From contig NZ_SMTL01000001.1 in NCBI RefSeq assembly GCF_004358025.1, positions 682,001-746,000 on the forward strand: DNA of 64,000 nt, written 5' to 3'. Both the position numbers and the translations under genes were made by a program. Under the pieces are notes generated by a model. The model had not been told where the DNA came from. It saw only the letters and a list, made by a program, of their open reading frames with translations, and did no database searches. Shown piece after piece: positions 16,990-27,744 of the stretch. Source of the DNA: Rhizobium deserti (GTDB lineage: Bacteria; Pseudomonadota; Alphaproteobacteria; Rhizobiales; Rhizobiaceae). Every line of letters begins with the position of its first letter. Within the stretch, counting starts at the first letter, position 1.

Positions 16990-17454
16990 TCAGTGAGCAT
17001 GATGATCATGGCCGTGACCGCCGTGCGAATGGTAGGCACCACGGGCCGGCTGGAAACCTTCCTCGATCTCGGTCACGGCAGCACCGAGCCCCTCCAGCAT
17101 TGCGCGAATGACATGGTCTCGCAGGATCAGAATGCGGCCTCCTTCAATCTGCGCCGAAAGATGCCGGTTGCCCAGGTGCCAAGCAAGTTCGATCAGATGC
17201 AGCGTGTCGCGCGCCTTCACCTCGAACAGCTTTTCCGGCGCCGCCTGCACTTCCACCGTATCGCCGTTTTCCAAGACCAGCCGGTCGCCGTGGTGGAACA
17301 GAACCGCATCCTTGAGATCGAGCATGACCATGTCGCCGTTGGACAGGTGCAGGAGCTTGCGGCGCAGGTGGCGAAGGTCGTGCGGCAGCGTCACGATATC
17401 CACCGGCGGATCGGAAACTTCGCCGGCGGGACGATAGGAACGAACGTGCTGCAT
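16990..17454 (-). CDS. ureE: Urease nickel chaperone UreE
   Basis: Cytoplasmic nickel-storing chaperone that supplies UreG. The 154-residue protein has an N-terminal peptide-binding domain, the central metal-binding domain with [16 protein letters not shown] (the conserved GNRH), and a His-rich C-terminal tail ([13 protein letters not shown]) typical of UreE proteins that bind several nickel ions. It is followed 6 bases later by ureF. Confidence 0.96.
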   Translation of the reverse strand: MQHVRSYRPAGEVSDPPVDIVTLPHDLRHLRRKLLHLSNGDMVMLDLKDAVLFHHGDRLVLENGDTVEVQAAPEKLFEVKARDTLHLIELAWHLGNRHLSAQIEGGRILILRDHVIRAMLEGLGAAVTEIEEGFQPARGAYHSHGGHGHDHHAH

Positions 17455-17466
17455 GTAGAACTCCGG

Positions 17467-18135
17467 TCAGTTGAAAAATTTGAGCGAAAGGGTAAGCGTT
17501 TGCGGCAGCGCATTCCAGAGGCCGGTGCGCAGTCCGGCAGCGCGCAGTACTGCCGCCGTCCAGGTATTGCAGCCAAGGAAGGCGTTGAAGTAGCCGTTCG
17601 CCTCGAAGAATCGGTCATATTGACCGTAGGCCGCGTCCGGCACGACGATGACGCCTCCGTCCTTGCGGGCAAAGCTCGCCAGGATGAAGTCGGTCATATG
17701 CTGGAACTCTGCCGGACCTAGCGCCAGGGGCGTAACTGAGGCATGGCCTTCATCTATACCGCCTGCCACGTCCAGATGCATAACTGAATTATCGAGCGTG
17801 ATGGCGCGAAAGGCCGGCAGCGGCTTGAGGTCCGCCCAGGTTGGCGTTTCAAGATAGAAGGCACGCCCTCCCCAGCCGATGATCAACCATTCCGCAGCGG
17901 GTTCGGCGACTGGAACTCCGAATGGAGCCAGGAAGGAAAACGCGGCGCGGGTATCATCGGCCAGCGGAATGGCTATATCCGTGTGAATTGGATTGGACAG
18001 GATCAGGATACGCCGCGTTTCCGCCGCCTGTTCCTGGCGCTCGATAAACAGCGGCCGGGGGATAAATGTGCCGGCAGCGGCAATCAGCGCGATGGCGAAG
18101 ATGACCGCAAGAACTCTTTGGGCGAGTGTTTTCAT
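17467..18135 (-). CDS. DUF2459/TIGR02117 urease-region protein
   Basis: A 222-residue protein with an N-terminal membrane anchor or signal peptide (VLAVIFAIALIAAAGTFI). The segments LILSNPIHTDIAIPL, WLIIGWGGRAFYLETPTWADLK and FLGCNTWTAAVLRAAGLRTG are those of the DUF2459 family, also described as the conserved hypothetical protein of urease regions. The Cys and His residues placed like a cysteine peptidase (GCNTW, HTD) suggest an NlpC/P60-like fold, but that is inference. It lies between ureC and ureE on the same strand with short spacing, so it is co-transcribed; no biochemical role is established. Confidence 0.85.
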   Translation of the reverse strand: MKTLAQRVLAVIFAIALIAAAGTFIPRPLFIERQEQAAETRRILILSNPIHTDIAIPLADDTRAAFSFLAPFGVPVAEPAAEWLIIGWGGRAFYLETPTWADLKPLPAFRAITLDNSVMHLDVAGGIDEGHASVTPLALGPAEFQHMTDFILASFARKDGGVIVVPDAAYGQYDRFFEANGYFNAFLGCNTWTAAVLRAAGLRTGLWNALPQTLTLSLKFFN

Positions 18136-18160
18136 GCGGCGCTTCTGGTGCGGGAGCCAG

Positions 18161-19870
<1,710 letters not shown>

Positions 19871-19930
19871 GATCGGTCTACCTTATCGAACTCGGATTGC
19901 TGACGGCGAGGCTCAGGGGGATGGCTCGGT

Positions 19931-20350
19931 TCAGTTGCTCATTGCGTCCGCCTGCTCCTTGATTTCGGTGGTGCGCTTGACGGTGAGGTCGCGCTGGCAG
20001 TCGTAGATCAGCTGCGGCTCGATACTGCCGCCATGGCCCTGGAACCCGTAGAATTCACACTGGGCATCCCGATATGCGATCCAGGCCCTTTGCGCCCGGA
20101 CAAGAGCCGCATCCGCACCTTCCGAGGCGGGAAGGTCCGCATCGGCATCCCAGGTCTTCATGGCCTTGCGAACCCGCTGGTACTGCGTATTGAGCCGTTT
20201 GTCAGCCTCGTTAAATTCCTGTTCGGAGCAATAGGTCATCTCGACCTGGGTTTCTGCTTTGCTGCAGTCGACATCCGGCTCCTGCGCGGGCGCCGGGCCG
20301 TCGATCAGGAGAACGCATCCGCAGAGGCCCAAGAGCATCAAAGTCTTCAT
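19931..20350 (-). CDS. LprI-like (DUF1311) secreted protein in the ure operon
   Basis: A 139-residue exported protein: signal peptide ([20 protein letters not shown]), then [27 protein letters not shown] split as the DUF1311 core (Cys-x-Ala/Gly-...-Cys), followed by [17 protein letters not shown], the second family hallmark. DUF1311 includes LprI, described as a lysozyme inhibitor, and many proteins of unknown role. The ATG shares bases with the ureB stop (ATGA at 20347-20350), so it is translationally coupled to urease subunit production. Why a periplasmic protein sits between two urease subunits is unknown. Confidence 0.85.
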   Translation of the reverse strand: MKTLMLLGLCGCVLLIDGPAPAQEPDVDCSKAETQVEMTYCSEQEFNEADKRLNTQYQRVRKAMKTWDADADLPASEGADAALVRAQRAWIAYRDAQCEFYGFQGHGGSIEPQLIYDCQRDLTVKRTTEIKEQADAMSN

Positions 20351-20652
20351 AGTGAACCCATGACCTTCTGCTGAAAACCGTAGACCCTGCGCAAGCCCGA
20401 AAGCGGGATCAGCGTGACCGAGCGCGTCTGGCCAGGTTCGAAGCGGACGGCTGTACCCGCCGGGATGTCCAGGCGCATGCCGCGCGCCTTGTCCCGCTCG
20501 AACGACAACCCGTTATTGGTCTCGAAGAAATGGTAGTGACTGCCGACCTGTACCGGCCGATCGCCGGTATTCGACACTTCGACCGTGACCGTCGGGGCAC
20601 CGGCATTCAGCTCGATGTCGCCTGCAGCGGCAATGACTTCACCGGGTATCAT
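20347..20652 (-). CDS. ureB: Urease beta subunit
   Basis: Structural subunit of urease, 101 residues. [18 protein letters not shown] opens the family; [20 protein letters not shown] is the most conserved stretch, followed by [16 protein letters not shown]. The ATG at 20652 has a strong GGGGAGGAGA site. A longer open frame reaches upstream into the DUF1272 gene but has no similarity to UreB there. Subunit fusion (UreAB) as in Helicobacter is not the case here. Confidence 0.97.
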   Translation of the reverse strand: MIPGEVIAAAGDIELNAGAPTVTVEVSNTGDRPVQVGSHYHFFETNNGLSFERDKARGMRLDIPAGTAVRFEPGQTRSVTLIPLSGLRRVYGFQQKVMGSL

Positions 20653-20666
20653 ATCGTTCTCCTCCC

Positions 20667-20921
20667 CTATGCCGCCTTGGGCGCACAGCCCTCGGCCTTC
20701 AGAACGCGTTTGGTGGATGCCGGATTGTGGACCAGTTTCCCAACCGGCCGCACCGGCCGCCGCTGGAATTCGCCGCCGCAGTTGGGGCAGACACCTGCCA
20801 GCGTTCCCGTCACGCAATCGACGCAGAAGGTGCATTCGAACGTGCAGATCATTGCCTCGCGGCTTTCCGGAGGCAGATCCTTGTCGCAGCATTCGCAGTT
20901 GGGTCGCAGTTCCAGCATCAA
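20667..20921 (-). CDS. DUF1272 zinc-ribbon protein between ureA and ureB
   Basis: An 84-residue protein matching the DUF1272 pattern: [16 protein letters not shown], then [11 protein letters not shown] and [14 protein letters not shown]. The eight cysteines in Cx(1-2)C pairs suggest one or two zinc-binding ribbons. Function is not established. It lies 8 bases after ureA and about 15 before ureB on the same strand, an arrangement seen in rhizobial urease operons, which suggests a conserved but undescribed role, perhaps metal handling. Confidence 0.85.
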   Translation of the reverse strand: MMLELRPNCECCDKDLPPESREAMICTFECTFCVDCVTGTLAGVCPNCGGEFQRRPVRPVGKLVHNPASTKRVLKAEGCAPKAA

Positions 20922-20929
20922 GGCCTCCT

Positions 20930-21232
20930 TCAGCGGATCGGTTCGTGGACGGTGACGAGCTTCGTCCCGTCCGGGAAAGTCGCCTCGACCTGCACGTCGT
21001 GGATCATCTCGGCGATCCCCTCCATAACCTGATCTCGGGTGACGACATGGGCGCCGGCTTCCATCAGGTCGGCGACCGAGCGGCCATCGCGGGCGCCTTC
21101 CACCACGTAGTCGCTGATCAAGGCGATCGCCTCCGGATAGTTGAGCTTGACGCCGCGTTCGAGCCGGCGACGGGCAACGATCGCCGCCATGGAGATCAGC
21201 AGCTTGTCTTTTTCTCTTGGGCTCAGGTTCAT
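20930..21232 (-). CDS. ureA: Urease gamma subunit
   Basis: Small structural subunit, 100 residues. [17 protein letters not shown], the [20 protein letters not shown] segment and [19 protein letters not shown] are diagnostic. It starts 18 bases after the ureD stop and keeps the usual order ureD-A-B-C, interrupted only by the two small extra genes. Confidence 0.97.
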   Translation of the reverse strand: MNLSPREKDKLLISMAAIVARRRLERGVKLNYPEAIALISDYVVEGARDGRSVADLMEAGAHVVTRDQVMEGIAEMIHDVQVEATFPDGTKLVTVHEPIR

Positions 21233-21250
21233 GGGATTCCCGCGGTAAGA

Positions 21251-22075
21251 TCAGATGTTCCAGACTTTCGGCACTGGCGCCCCGTTACGCAATACGGAAA
21301 TCGCCGGTACCAGGCTTTTTCTCAGATCAAAGCCGCTTGGTGCCACGAGCCTGGCGATGATCTTGCCGTTCCAAAAACTGGCGCCGCCGGCCATGCCTTC
21401 CACGCAGGCTCGCAGCCGGGGAAAAAGCACTTCCGCAAGGGGGCCTGAATAGAAAAGAGTGGCGAATGCGACCTGGCCGGATAGGACAGCAGCGGCCTCT
21501 GAAAGCCGAGCTATCTCACCTTCGAAACGCATTTCTTCCGCGTGAACCAGCTGGCCGCTGCGACGTACCCGCCAACGATCACGGAAGAAGCCGGTATTGA
21601 CGGCCTCGCCCATCGCCCTGCGGCCGAGTAGCACGGCCTCGACAGCCAGGAATTCGGAGTTTTCGTGAAGGTCGACGTCAAGCCTGCGCGTGAGGGAAGC
21701 CCGGTCGAACAGGATGGTTTCCTGCGGCAGCCAATGGATAGAAGCGTTTGCGCCAACGGTGATCCGGGTGGTGAGGCTCGCCGTATCGGCGGCAGCCTTG
21801 TAGATTTTTTCGTTGGCTTGAGTGGTGACGCAGAGGCGAGTGGAATCAGCGGCGGCGACGGACCATTCGATCACGTCGCCGCCCGTCAGTCCCCCTGACG
21901 TATTGATGAGTATCGCCTCCATTTCAGGCGAGAATGTTTCCGGAAGGCGTATTTTTGCGCAACCTTCCTGGAAGAATTCGGCGAGTCTCGTGCGCCCGCC
22001 GAAGGACTTGGTTACAAGGCGCCCTGCACCCCTTGCCCGCTGCGGCGCATATTGATCGGCTGGCTGCTGGTGCAC
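21251..22075 (-). CDS. ureD: Urease accessory protein UreD (GTG start inferred)
   Basis: Accessory protein forming the nickel-delivery complex with UreF and UreG. The conserved core runs from GRLVTKSFGGRTRLAEFFQEG through ILINTSGGLTGGDVIEW and TTQANEKIYK to the C-terminal PRLWNI-like PKVWNI. The open frame reaches 22210, but its first 45 residues are composition-biased (Cys/His/Arg) and unlike UreD. The GTG at 22075 gives 274 residues, the family length, and has AGGGGA in front. With this start the gene overlaps the end of the upstream esterase gene by 64 bases, so the two are coupled. Confidence 0.92.
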   Translation of the reverse strand: MHQQPADQYAPQRARGAGRLVTKSFGGRTRLAEFFQEGCAKIRLPETFSPEMEAILINTSGGLTGGDVIEWSVAAADSTRLCVTTQANEKIYKAAADTASLTTRITVGANASIHWLPQETILFDRASLTRRLDVDLHENSEFLAVEAVLLGRRAMGEAVNTGFFRDRWRVRRSGQLVHAEEMRFEGEIARLSEAAAVLSGQVAFATLFYSGPLAEVLFPRLRACVEGMAGGASFWNGKIIARLVAPSGFDLRKSLVPAISVLRNGAPVPKVWNI

Positions 22076-23259
22076 GAGGTCCCCTGAAGTTCGGCTTGCA
22101 TGACGCAGTCCGATGCAACGGCCGTGCCAGACTTGCCGGCTGCACCGGCCTTGGCCGGCGCTGCGGTGGCAATGACATCCGTGCTGTCGGCCTTGCGGAA
22201 GAAGTCCCACATCCGCGACGCCGGATCAATATTCGTCGCGTCGAAAGCCGGCTTAGCCATGGTCACCGCGGCAACCTTGCTGACGCTGGCGACGCCTTCC
22301 TTGGCGGCGGCCATGACCGCTTCCGTTGACGGCGTCGGCTTCGGCCAGTCATGGGTCCCGCTTGAGAACACATAGGATGCAATGCGGGCGCCGTTCTTGC
22401 AGGTTGCGTAGAGATTGAATGTGACGCCGTCGACTGTCTTCGGGTCGCCATTGCCCTTGCAGCCGTCCAGCTCGGTCCAGCGCTGGATGGCAGTCTTGAA
22501 CCCATACTGCCAATAGGCGCTGCCGCCGCCGGCATAGGGATTGGATGCGTCTTTCTCGCCGGCAAAAGCCATGATCGAGATGGGCCGCGCAGGATTGCAG
22601 TTTTCCGCATCCGGCGCCCATTTGCCGTCTGCCTCGACGGGCCGGCCGGCGCGCAGCGAATGCACGAATCCTGCAGCGGCGAAATCGTCTCGGCCTGAAC
22701 ATAGATAAGCCGACAGCATGCGGCCGCCGCCCGAATAACCGGATGCGTAGATGCGGGCGGGATCGACGCAGAATTCCTGCTTCACGGTCTCGACCGCCTG
22801 CTGAATATAGGCAAGCTCGTCCAGTCCGCCCTGCTGGGCCGTCACGAAAGGCACGTTCCAGGCATAGGTGCCGGGCGCGGCGGGAAATGTCAGGCTACCC
22901 CGGAGCGCCACAACCACAAAACCGTTCTTCTCGGCAACCTTGTCCCAGGAGCTTCTGTTCAGCTGCGATTCAGGATTGCTGTGGCTACCATGGAGATCGA
23001 AAACGACCGGGACCTTGTCCTGGCCCGTGTAGGAAGCAGGAACGAAAGAGATGGCGGAACGGGCCACGCCGTCTACGCTGATGGTCATCGGGTGACGGCC
23101 TGCCTCGACCGGCTGGCCGCATCCTGCTGCAAGAGCACTGCCGGAGGCCATAAGGCTCATGACGGCAAAAAGAGCGGCTCCTACCATCATCTTGCGTGAC
23201 ATCGTCTTGCGAGCAAGAGCCGAACCGGAAAGATTACCGGCAACACGAGCAAAATCCAT
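22012..23259 (-). CDS. Esterase of the PHB depolymerase/LpqC family
   Basis: Predicted exported serine hydrolase of 415 residues. From the ATG at 23259 there is a basic N-terminus, a hydrophobic signal (MMVGAALFAVMSLMASGSALA), and an alpha/beta-hydrolase domain with FDLHGSHSNPESQ (oxyanion region), the nucleophile in ASGYSGGGRMLS and a C-terminal His in SSGTHDWPKP. This is the pattern of PHB depolymerase-like and feruloyl-esterase-like enzymes. The last 80 residues are Ala-rich and end in a Cys-containing tail. It stands between urtE and ureD in the same direction. A CTGC-N3-GCAG motif at 23359 lies about 90 bases upstream. The substrate is unknown; polyhydroxyalkanoate oligomers are one option. 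Confidence 0.85.
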   Translation of the reverse strand: MDFARVAGNLSGSALARKTMSRKMMVGAALFAVMSLMASGSALAAGCGQPVEAGRHPMTISVDGVARSAISFVPASYTGQDKVPVVFDLHGSHSNPESQLNRSSWDKVAEKNGFVVVALRGSLTFPAAPGTYAWNVPFVTAQQGGLDELAYIQQAVETVKQEFCVDPARIYASGYSGGGRMLSAYLCSGRDDFAAAGFVHSLRAGRPVEADGKWAPDAENCNPARPISIMAFAGEKDASNPYAGGGSAYWQYGFKTAIQRWTELDGCKGNGDPKTVDGVTFNLYATCKNGARIASYVFSSGTHDWPKPTPSTEAVMAAAKEGVASVSKVAAVTMAKPAFDATNIDPASRMWDFFRKADSTDVIATAAPAKAGAAGKSGTAVASDCVMQAELQGTSCTSSQPINMRRSGQGVQGAL

Positions 23260-23358
23260 CAGCGCCTCATCATGGGTGCAGGAGTGTATCAACAATGTGC
23301 ATTTGCTTGAATGCCGTCTTGTTAGCATAGATCAAGGCGCGATGAAAAGGCCGATTTG

Positions 23359-23369
23359 CTGCATCGCAG
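23359..23369. promoter_or_regulatory. CTGC-N3-GCAG motif, PhaR-like
   Basis: CTGC-ATC-GCAG matches the TGC-rich box reported for the PHB regulator PhaR of Paracoccus. It is located upstream of the PHB-depolymerase-family esterase gene (start 23259). An 11-bp motif can occur by chance, so this is tentative. Confidence 0.35.
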
Positions 23370-23398
23370 TGCAAACATTCATACGGGAAAACTTGGCG

Positions 23399-24094
23399 TC
23401 AGACAGTAAGATGCCGCCTTGCTTCCGCCGTATCTAGTGTTTCCGCCGGCCCTTCGTGCACAATCTCGCCACGATCCATGATATAGACTTGGTCGGCAAG
23501 CTCGCGGCAGAAGTCCAGATATTGTTCGACGAGCAGGATGGCCATGCCCGTCGTATCCCGCAAGTATCGGATCGCGCGGCCGATATCCTTGATGATCGAC
23601 GGCTGGATGCCTTCCGTTGGCTCGTCGAGAACGAGGATTTTTGGGCGCGTGACCATCGCCCGACCGATTGCCAACTGCTGCTGCTGGCCGCCAGACAGAT
23701 CGCCGCCACGACGGCTGAGCATGCTCTTCAGGACCGGAAAGAGAGTGAAGATCTCGTCGGGAATGAACTTGTCCTTGCGGGCCAGCGGCGCATAGCCGCT
23801 TTGCAGGTTTTCCTGCACCGTCAGCAGCGGGAATATTTCCCGTCCCTGCGGCACATAGCCGATGCCGTGCTTGGCGCGATTATAGGGCGCCAGCCCGTTC
23901 AGCACCTCACCCTGGAAGCTGATCGTCCCGGCACTCACCGGATGCTGGCCGGTGACGGCCCGCAGCAGAGAACTCTTGCCGACGCCGTTGCGTCCCAGCA
24001 CGCAGGTGATGTTGCCCATCTCCGCCTGCAGCGAGACGCCGCGCAGCGCCTGCGCCGCGCCGTAATGAAGATTGACGTGACTGACTGTCAGCAT
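23399..24094 (-). CDS. urtE: Urea ABC transporter ATPase UrtE
   Basis: Second ATPase of the high-affinity urea importer, 231 residues, LivF type. Walker A is GRNGVGKSSLLRAV, signature LSGGQQQQLAIGRAM, Walker B ILVLDEPTEGIQP, with the LLVEQYLDFC histidine-less switch typical of LivF/UrtE proteins. It follows urtD by 1 base and ends the urt unit. Confidence 0.95.
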   Translation of the reverse strand: MLTVSHVNLHYGAAQALRGVSLQAEMGNITCVLGRNGVGKSSLLRAVTGQHPVSAGTISFQGEVLNGLAPYNRAKHGIGYVPQGREIFPLLTVQENLQSGYAPLARKDKFIPDEIFTLFPVLKSMLSRRGGDLSGGQQQQLAIGRAMVTRPKILVLDEPTEGIQPSIIKDIGRAIRYLRDTTGMAILLVEQYLDFCRELADQVYIMDRGEIVHEGPAETLDTAEARRHLTV

Positions 24095-24095
24095 G

Positions 24096-24857
24096 TTAGC
24101 GCCCCAGGTAATTCTCGATCACTTTCGGATCGCTTGACACGAAATCGATCGAGCCTTCGGCGAGCACCGAACCCTCCGCAAGGCATGTCACCTTGACGCC
24201 GAGGTCGCGGATGAAACCCATGTCGTGCTCGACGACGACCACGGAGCGGGTCTTGGCAATTTCCTTCAGAAGCACCGCCGTCTCGGTGGTTTCAGCATCG
24301 GTCATGCCGGCAACCGGTTCGTCGACCAGCAGCAGCTTCGGCTCCTGGGCGAGCAGCATGCCGATTTCCAGCCACTGTTTTTGGCCGTGACTGAGATTGG
24401 CCGCTAGGTCGTTTCTGCGGGCGGTCATCCGGATCGTTTCGAGAATTTCCTCGATACGGGCCTTGTCGTCCGGCGTCAGGCGGTAGAACAGCGTGCCGAA
24501 CACGCCGCGGTCACGGTTAAGCGCCAGTTCCAGATTGTCCCAGACCGTATGGCTTTCGAACACGGTCGGCTTCTGGAACTTGCGGCCGATGCCGAGCTGG
24601 GCGATATCCGCCTCGTCCTTTCTCGTCAGATCGATATCGTCCTCAAAAAGTACAATGCCGCTGTCGGGCCGCGTCTTGCCGGTGATGATGTCCATCATCG
24701 TCGTCTTGCCGGCGCCGTTCGGTCCGATAATGGCTCGCAATTCGCCCGGCTCGACGACGAAGGACAGCGAATTGAGCGCCTTGAACCCGTCGAAGGAGAC
24801 CGACACGTTTTCCAGGTAGAGCAGGCTTTTGGATCGTGTCTCAGCAATCGTGTTCAT
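24096..24857 (-). CDS. urtD: Urea ABC transporter ATPase UrtD
   Basis: First ATPase of the urea importer, 253 residues, LivG type. Walker A is GPNGAGKTTMMDIITG, signature LSHGQKQWLEIGMLL, Walker B LLLVDEPVAGMTD and switch VVEHDMGFIR. LSHGQKQWLEIGML is characteristic of UrtD. I start at the ATG of 24857 (MNTIAETRSK); the longer frame to 24902 overlaps urtC and has a basic, uninformative N-terminus. Confidence 0.95.
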   Translation of the reverse strand: MNTIAETRSKSLLYLENVSVSFDGFKALNSLSFVVEPGELRAIIGPNGAGKTTMMDIITGKTRPDSGIVLFEDDIDLTRKDEADIAQLGIGRKFQKPTVFESHTVWDNLELALNRDRGVFGTLFYRLTPDDKARIEEILETIRMTARRNDLAANLSHGQKQWLEIGMLLAQEPKLLLVDEPVAGMTDAETTETAVLLKEIAKTRSVVVVEHDMGFIRDLGVKVTCLAEGSVLAEGSIDFVSSDPKVIENYLGR

Positions 24858-24861
24858 GGCG

Positions 24862-26034
24862 TCACTCCGCTGCCTGCGCCGCTTGGGCAACCGTTTCGGC
24901 ACTGCCCCTGCCCTTTTCAGCCTCTGCCGCGGCCTTCAGCGCCTGTCGTGCCTTGTAGCCGTGCTGGATGGCGCCGACGATGCCGCGCGGCAGGAAAAGC
25001 GTTACTGCGATGAACAGGCCGCCGAGCGCAAACAGCCAGATTTCCGGAAAGGCGCCGGTAAAGAAGCTTTTCCCGGCATTGACGAGCAAGGCGCCGATGA
25101 TCGGGCCGATGAGCGTGCCGCGCCCGCCGACGGCGGTCCAGACCACGACTTCGATGGAATTGGCCGGTGCGAATTCGCCCGGATTGATGATGCCCACCTG
25201 CGGCACGAAAAGCGCCCCGGCAATGCCCGCCATCATGGCCGAAACCACAAAGGTGAATAGCTTGATATTCTCGACCCGGAAGCCGAGGAAGCGGACCCGG
25301 CTTTCCGCATCGCGCACCCCGACCAGAACCTTGCCGAACTTCGAACGGACGATGGCCGAGGCGAGGAGAAGGCAGAGCGCCAGCATGATCGCCGACACGG
25401 CGAACAGAACGGCACGGGTGCCGTCCGCCTGAACGGAGAAGCCGAGGATATCCTTGAAATCGGTCAGGCCGTTATTGCCGCCAAAGCCCATGTCGTTGCG
25501 GAAGAAAGCAAGCAGCAGCGCATAGGTCATCGCCTGGGTGATGATCGACAGATAGACGCCGTTGACGCGCGAGCGAAAGGCAAACCAGCCGAAGATGAAG
25601 GCGAGCAGGCCCGGCACCACCAGCACCATCAGCATGGCAAAGGCGAACCAGTCGAAGCCATGCCAGAACCACGGCAGCTCCTTGTAGTTCAGGAACACCA
25701 TGAAATCGGGAAGAACCGGGTTGCCATAGACGCCGCGCGGCCCGATCTGCCGCATCAGGTACATGCCCATGGCATAGCCACCCAGCGCAAAGAAGGCGCC
25801 ATGGCCGAGCGAGAGGATGCCGCAATATCCCCAGACCAGATCCAGCGCCAGGGCCAGAAGTGCATAGCAAAGATATTTCCCCATCAGCGACATGGCATAG
25901 GTGGGGATGTGAAACGTGCTGTCGGGGGGCGTCAGAAGATTGAGCGCAGGAACGACCGCCGCGACGCCCAAGATAATAGCCAAAGCGATGACGATGCGGC
26001 CCTCCAGGGCGCGGAAGACAAAGCCGGACATCAT
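24862..26034 (-). CDS. urtC: Urea ABC transporter permease UrtC
   Basis: LivM-type permease of 390 residues with about ten membrane spans. GYCGILSLGHGAFFALGGYAMGMYL is the conserved central segment (given here in part), and GVRDAESRVRFLGF and AAVGGRGTLIGP-like VGGRGTLIGPIIGAL are the cytoplasmic loops contacting the ATPases. The ATG at 26034 overlaps the urtB stop (ATGA). The C-terminal cytoplasmic tail is Ala/Glu-rich. Confidence 0.94.
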   Translation of the reverse strand: MMSGFVFRALEGRIVIALAIILGVAAVVPALNLLTPPDSTFHIPTYAMSLMGKYLCYALLALALDLVWGYCGILSLGHGAFFALGGYAMGMYLMRQIGPRGVYGNPVLPDFMVFLNYKELPWFWHGFDWFAFAMLMVLVVPGLLAFIFGWFAFRSRVNGVYLSIITQAMTYALLLAFFRNDMGFGGNNGLTDFKDILGFSVQADGTRAVLFAVSAIMLALCLLLASAIVRSKFGKVLVGVRDAESRVRFLGFRVENIKLFTFVVSAMMAGIAGALFVPQVGIINPGEFAPANSIEVVVWTAVGGRGTLIGPIIGALLVNAGKSFFTGAFPEIWLFALGGLFIAVTLFLPRGIVGAIQHGYKARQALKAAAEAEKGRGSAETVAQAAQAAE

Positions 26035-27665
26035 GCTTCCACCGCCCTTCCCTTGAGCGCGAAGAGCCCGCGCGGCCGTTTCTGAATGAACAGGATGATC
26101 AGCACGAGGACGAGGATCTTGCCAAGCACGGCGCCGACCGAGGGTTCGAGGAACTTGTTGAGGACGCCGAGCGACAGTGCGCCCACCAAGGTTCCCCAAA
26201 GATTGCCGACCCCGCCGAACACCACGACCATGAAGCTGTCGATGATATAGCTCTGCCCGAGATTGGGAGAAACGTTGTCGATCTGGCTGAGCGCCACCCC
26301 GGCAATGCCCGCAATCCCCGAGCCAAGCGCAAATGTCAGCGCGTCGACCCATGGGGTCTTGATCCCCATAGAGGATGCCATGCGCCGGTTCTGCGTAACG
26401 GCCCGCATGCTGAGCCCGTAGGAGGATTTCTTCATCAGCGCCAGCAGCGCGAAGAAGATGGTGAGCGAGAAGACGATGATCCACATCCGGTTCCAGGTGA
26501 TCGTCATCCCGCCGACGGGAAATGAGCCTGACATCCAGGATGGATTGCCGACTTCCTGATTGGTGGGGCCGAAGATCGAGCGGATGGTCTGCTGCAGGAT
26601 GAGCGAAACGCCCCAGGTGGCGAGCAGGGTTTCCAGCGGCCGGCCGTAAAGGAAGCGGATGATGCCGCGCTCGATGACGAAGCCGACGGCGCCGGTCACC
26701 AGAAAGGCGACCGGCAGTGCAATTGCCAGCGACCAGTTGAACAGGCTGGGCATATGATCGCGGATGACGTCCTGCACCACGAATGTGGAATAGGCACCAA
26801 GCATGACCATTTCACCATGCGCCATGTTGATGATGCCCATGACGCCGAAGGTGATGGCAAGCCCGATGCCGGCGAGTAGCAGTACCGACCCCAGCGACAG
26901 GCCGTACCAGACATTCTGCGCCATATCCCACAATTGCTGTTCGCTTTGGATGGCGGAAACGGCGGCATCGAGATCCGGCTTGAGGCTCGGATCGATCGTG
27001 CCGGCCACGGTGTTGAGGATACCGAGCGCATTGCGCCCACCGAGGCTCTTGATCGTCTGGATGGCCGCCCGCTTTTCGTCCAGACTGCGGTCCGAAGGGA
27101 GCAGCGACACGGCCCGGGCTTCCTCCATGCGCGCCTTCACCTCGGCGTCGCTTTCCTTGGCCAGCGCCGTTTCCACCAGATCGAGGTTTTCGGGACTGGG
27201 CGAACGCAGCAAAGCATCCGCCGCCTGCAGACGCACGGAGCGATCGGGGCTCAGGAGGGTGAGCCCGCCCAGGGCGGAACGGATAGCCCGCCGCAGCGTG
27301 TTGTTGATCTTGATCTTGGTGACGGCATTTTTTGGCGCCTGGCCGGCCGAAGCGCCCGTCAGCGGATCAATCAGCTCATAGCTGGAACCGGCAGCTTCGC
27401 CGATGAAAACCAGGCTGTCGGCCTTGCGGAAATAGAGATCACCTGCATTGAAGGCCTCCAGCGCCGGAACCAGGCGGGTGTCCCCCGTGGCCGCGAGCTT
27501 GCCCAGAAGCACCTCGGTTTCGCTGAAATCCGCTTTGGCAAGCGCATCGATCAATGGTTTCGGATCGCTGCCCGACTGCGCCAAGCTTGGTGCGGAAAAG
27601 GAACATGTCAGGCAGAGCAGTATGCAAAGGCTCTGCAAAAGGCGGAAAGCAATTTTTCTCGTCAT
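26031..27665 (-). CDS. urtB: Urea ABC transporter permease UrtB with periplasmic N-terminal domain
   Basis: LivH-type permease of 544 residues. Unlike amino-acid LivH proteins it has a signal peptide (LQSLCILLCLTCSFSAPSLAQ) and about 220 residues of periplasmic, helical-repeat-like sequence (LGGLTLLSPDRSVRLQAADALL) before the membrane domain that starts near WYGLSLGSVLLLAGIGLAIT. This extension is a normal feature of proteobacterial UrtB. GVMGIINMAHGEMVMLGAY and RPLETLLATWGVSLILQQ are permease hallmarks. Confidence 0.94.
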   Translation of the reverse strand: MTRKIAFRLLQSLCILLCLTCSFSAPSLAQSGSDPKPLIDALAKADFSETEVLLGKLAATGDTRLVPALEAFNAGDLYFRKADSLVFIGEAAGSSYELIDPLTGASAGQAPKNAVTKIKINNTLRRAIRSALGGLTLLSPDRSVRLQAADALLRSPSPENLDLVETALAKESDAEVKARMEEARAVSLLPSDRSLDEKRAAIQTIKSLGGRNALGILNTVAGTIDPSLKPDLDAAVSAIQSEQQLWDMAQNVWYGLSLGSVLLLAGIGLAITFGVMGIINMAHGEMVMLGAYSTFVVQDVIRDHMPSLFNWSLAIALPVAFLVTGAVGFVIERGIIRFLYGRPLETLLATWGVSLILQQTIRSIFGPTNQEVGNPSWMSGSFPVGGMTITWNRMWIIVFSLTIFFALLALMKKSSYGLSMRAVTQNRRMASSMGIKTPWVDALTFALGSGIAGIAGVALSQIDNVSPNLGQSYIIDSFMVVVFGGVGNLWGTLVGALSLGVLNKFLEPSVGAVLGKILVLVLIILFIQKRPRGLFALKGRAVEA

Positions 27666-27744
27666 CGAAACCCCCTTGCAAAATCACGGGCGGCTAGCTC
27701 AACCACCCGCGATGATGTCACTCGAACATCAGGAGCAGACGGTA

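Noticed and set aside
24862..26484. A 540-codon reading for urtC
   Set aside because: The first 150 codons lie out of frame inside urtB and look non-coding; the ATG at 26034 gives a normal UrtC and an ATGA overlap with urtB.
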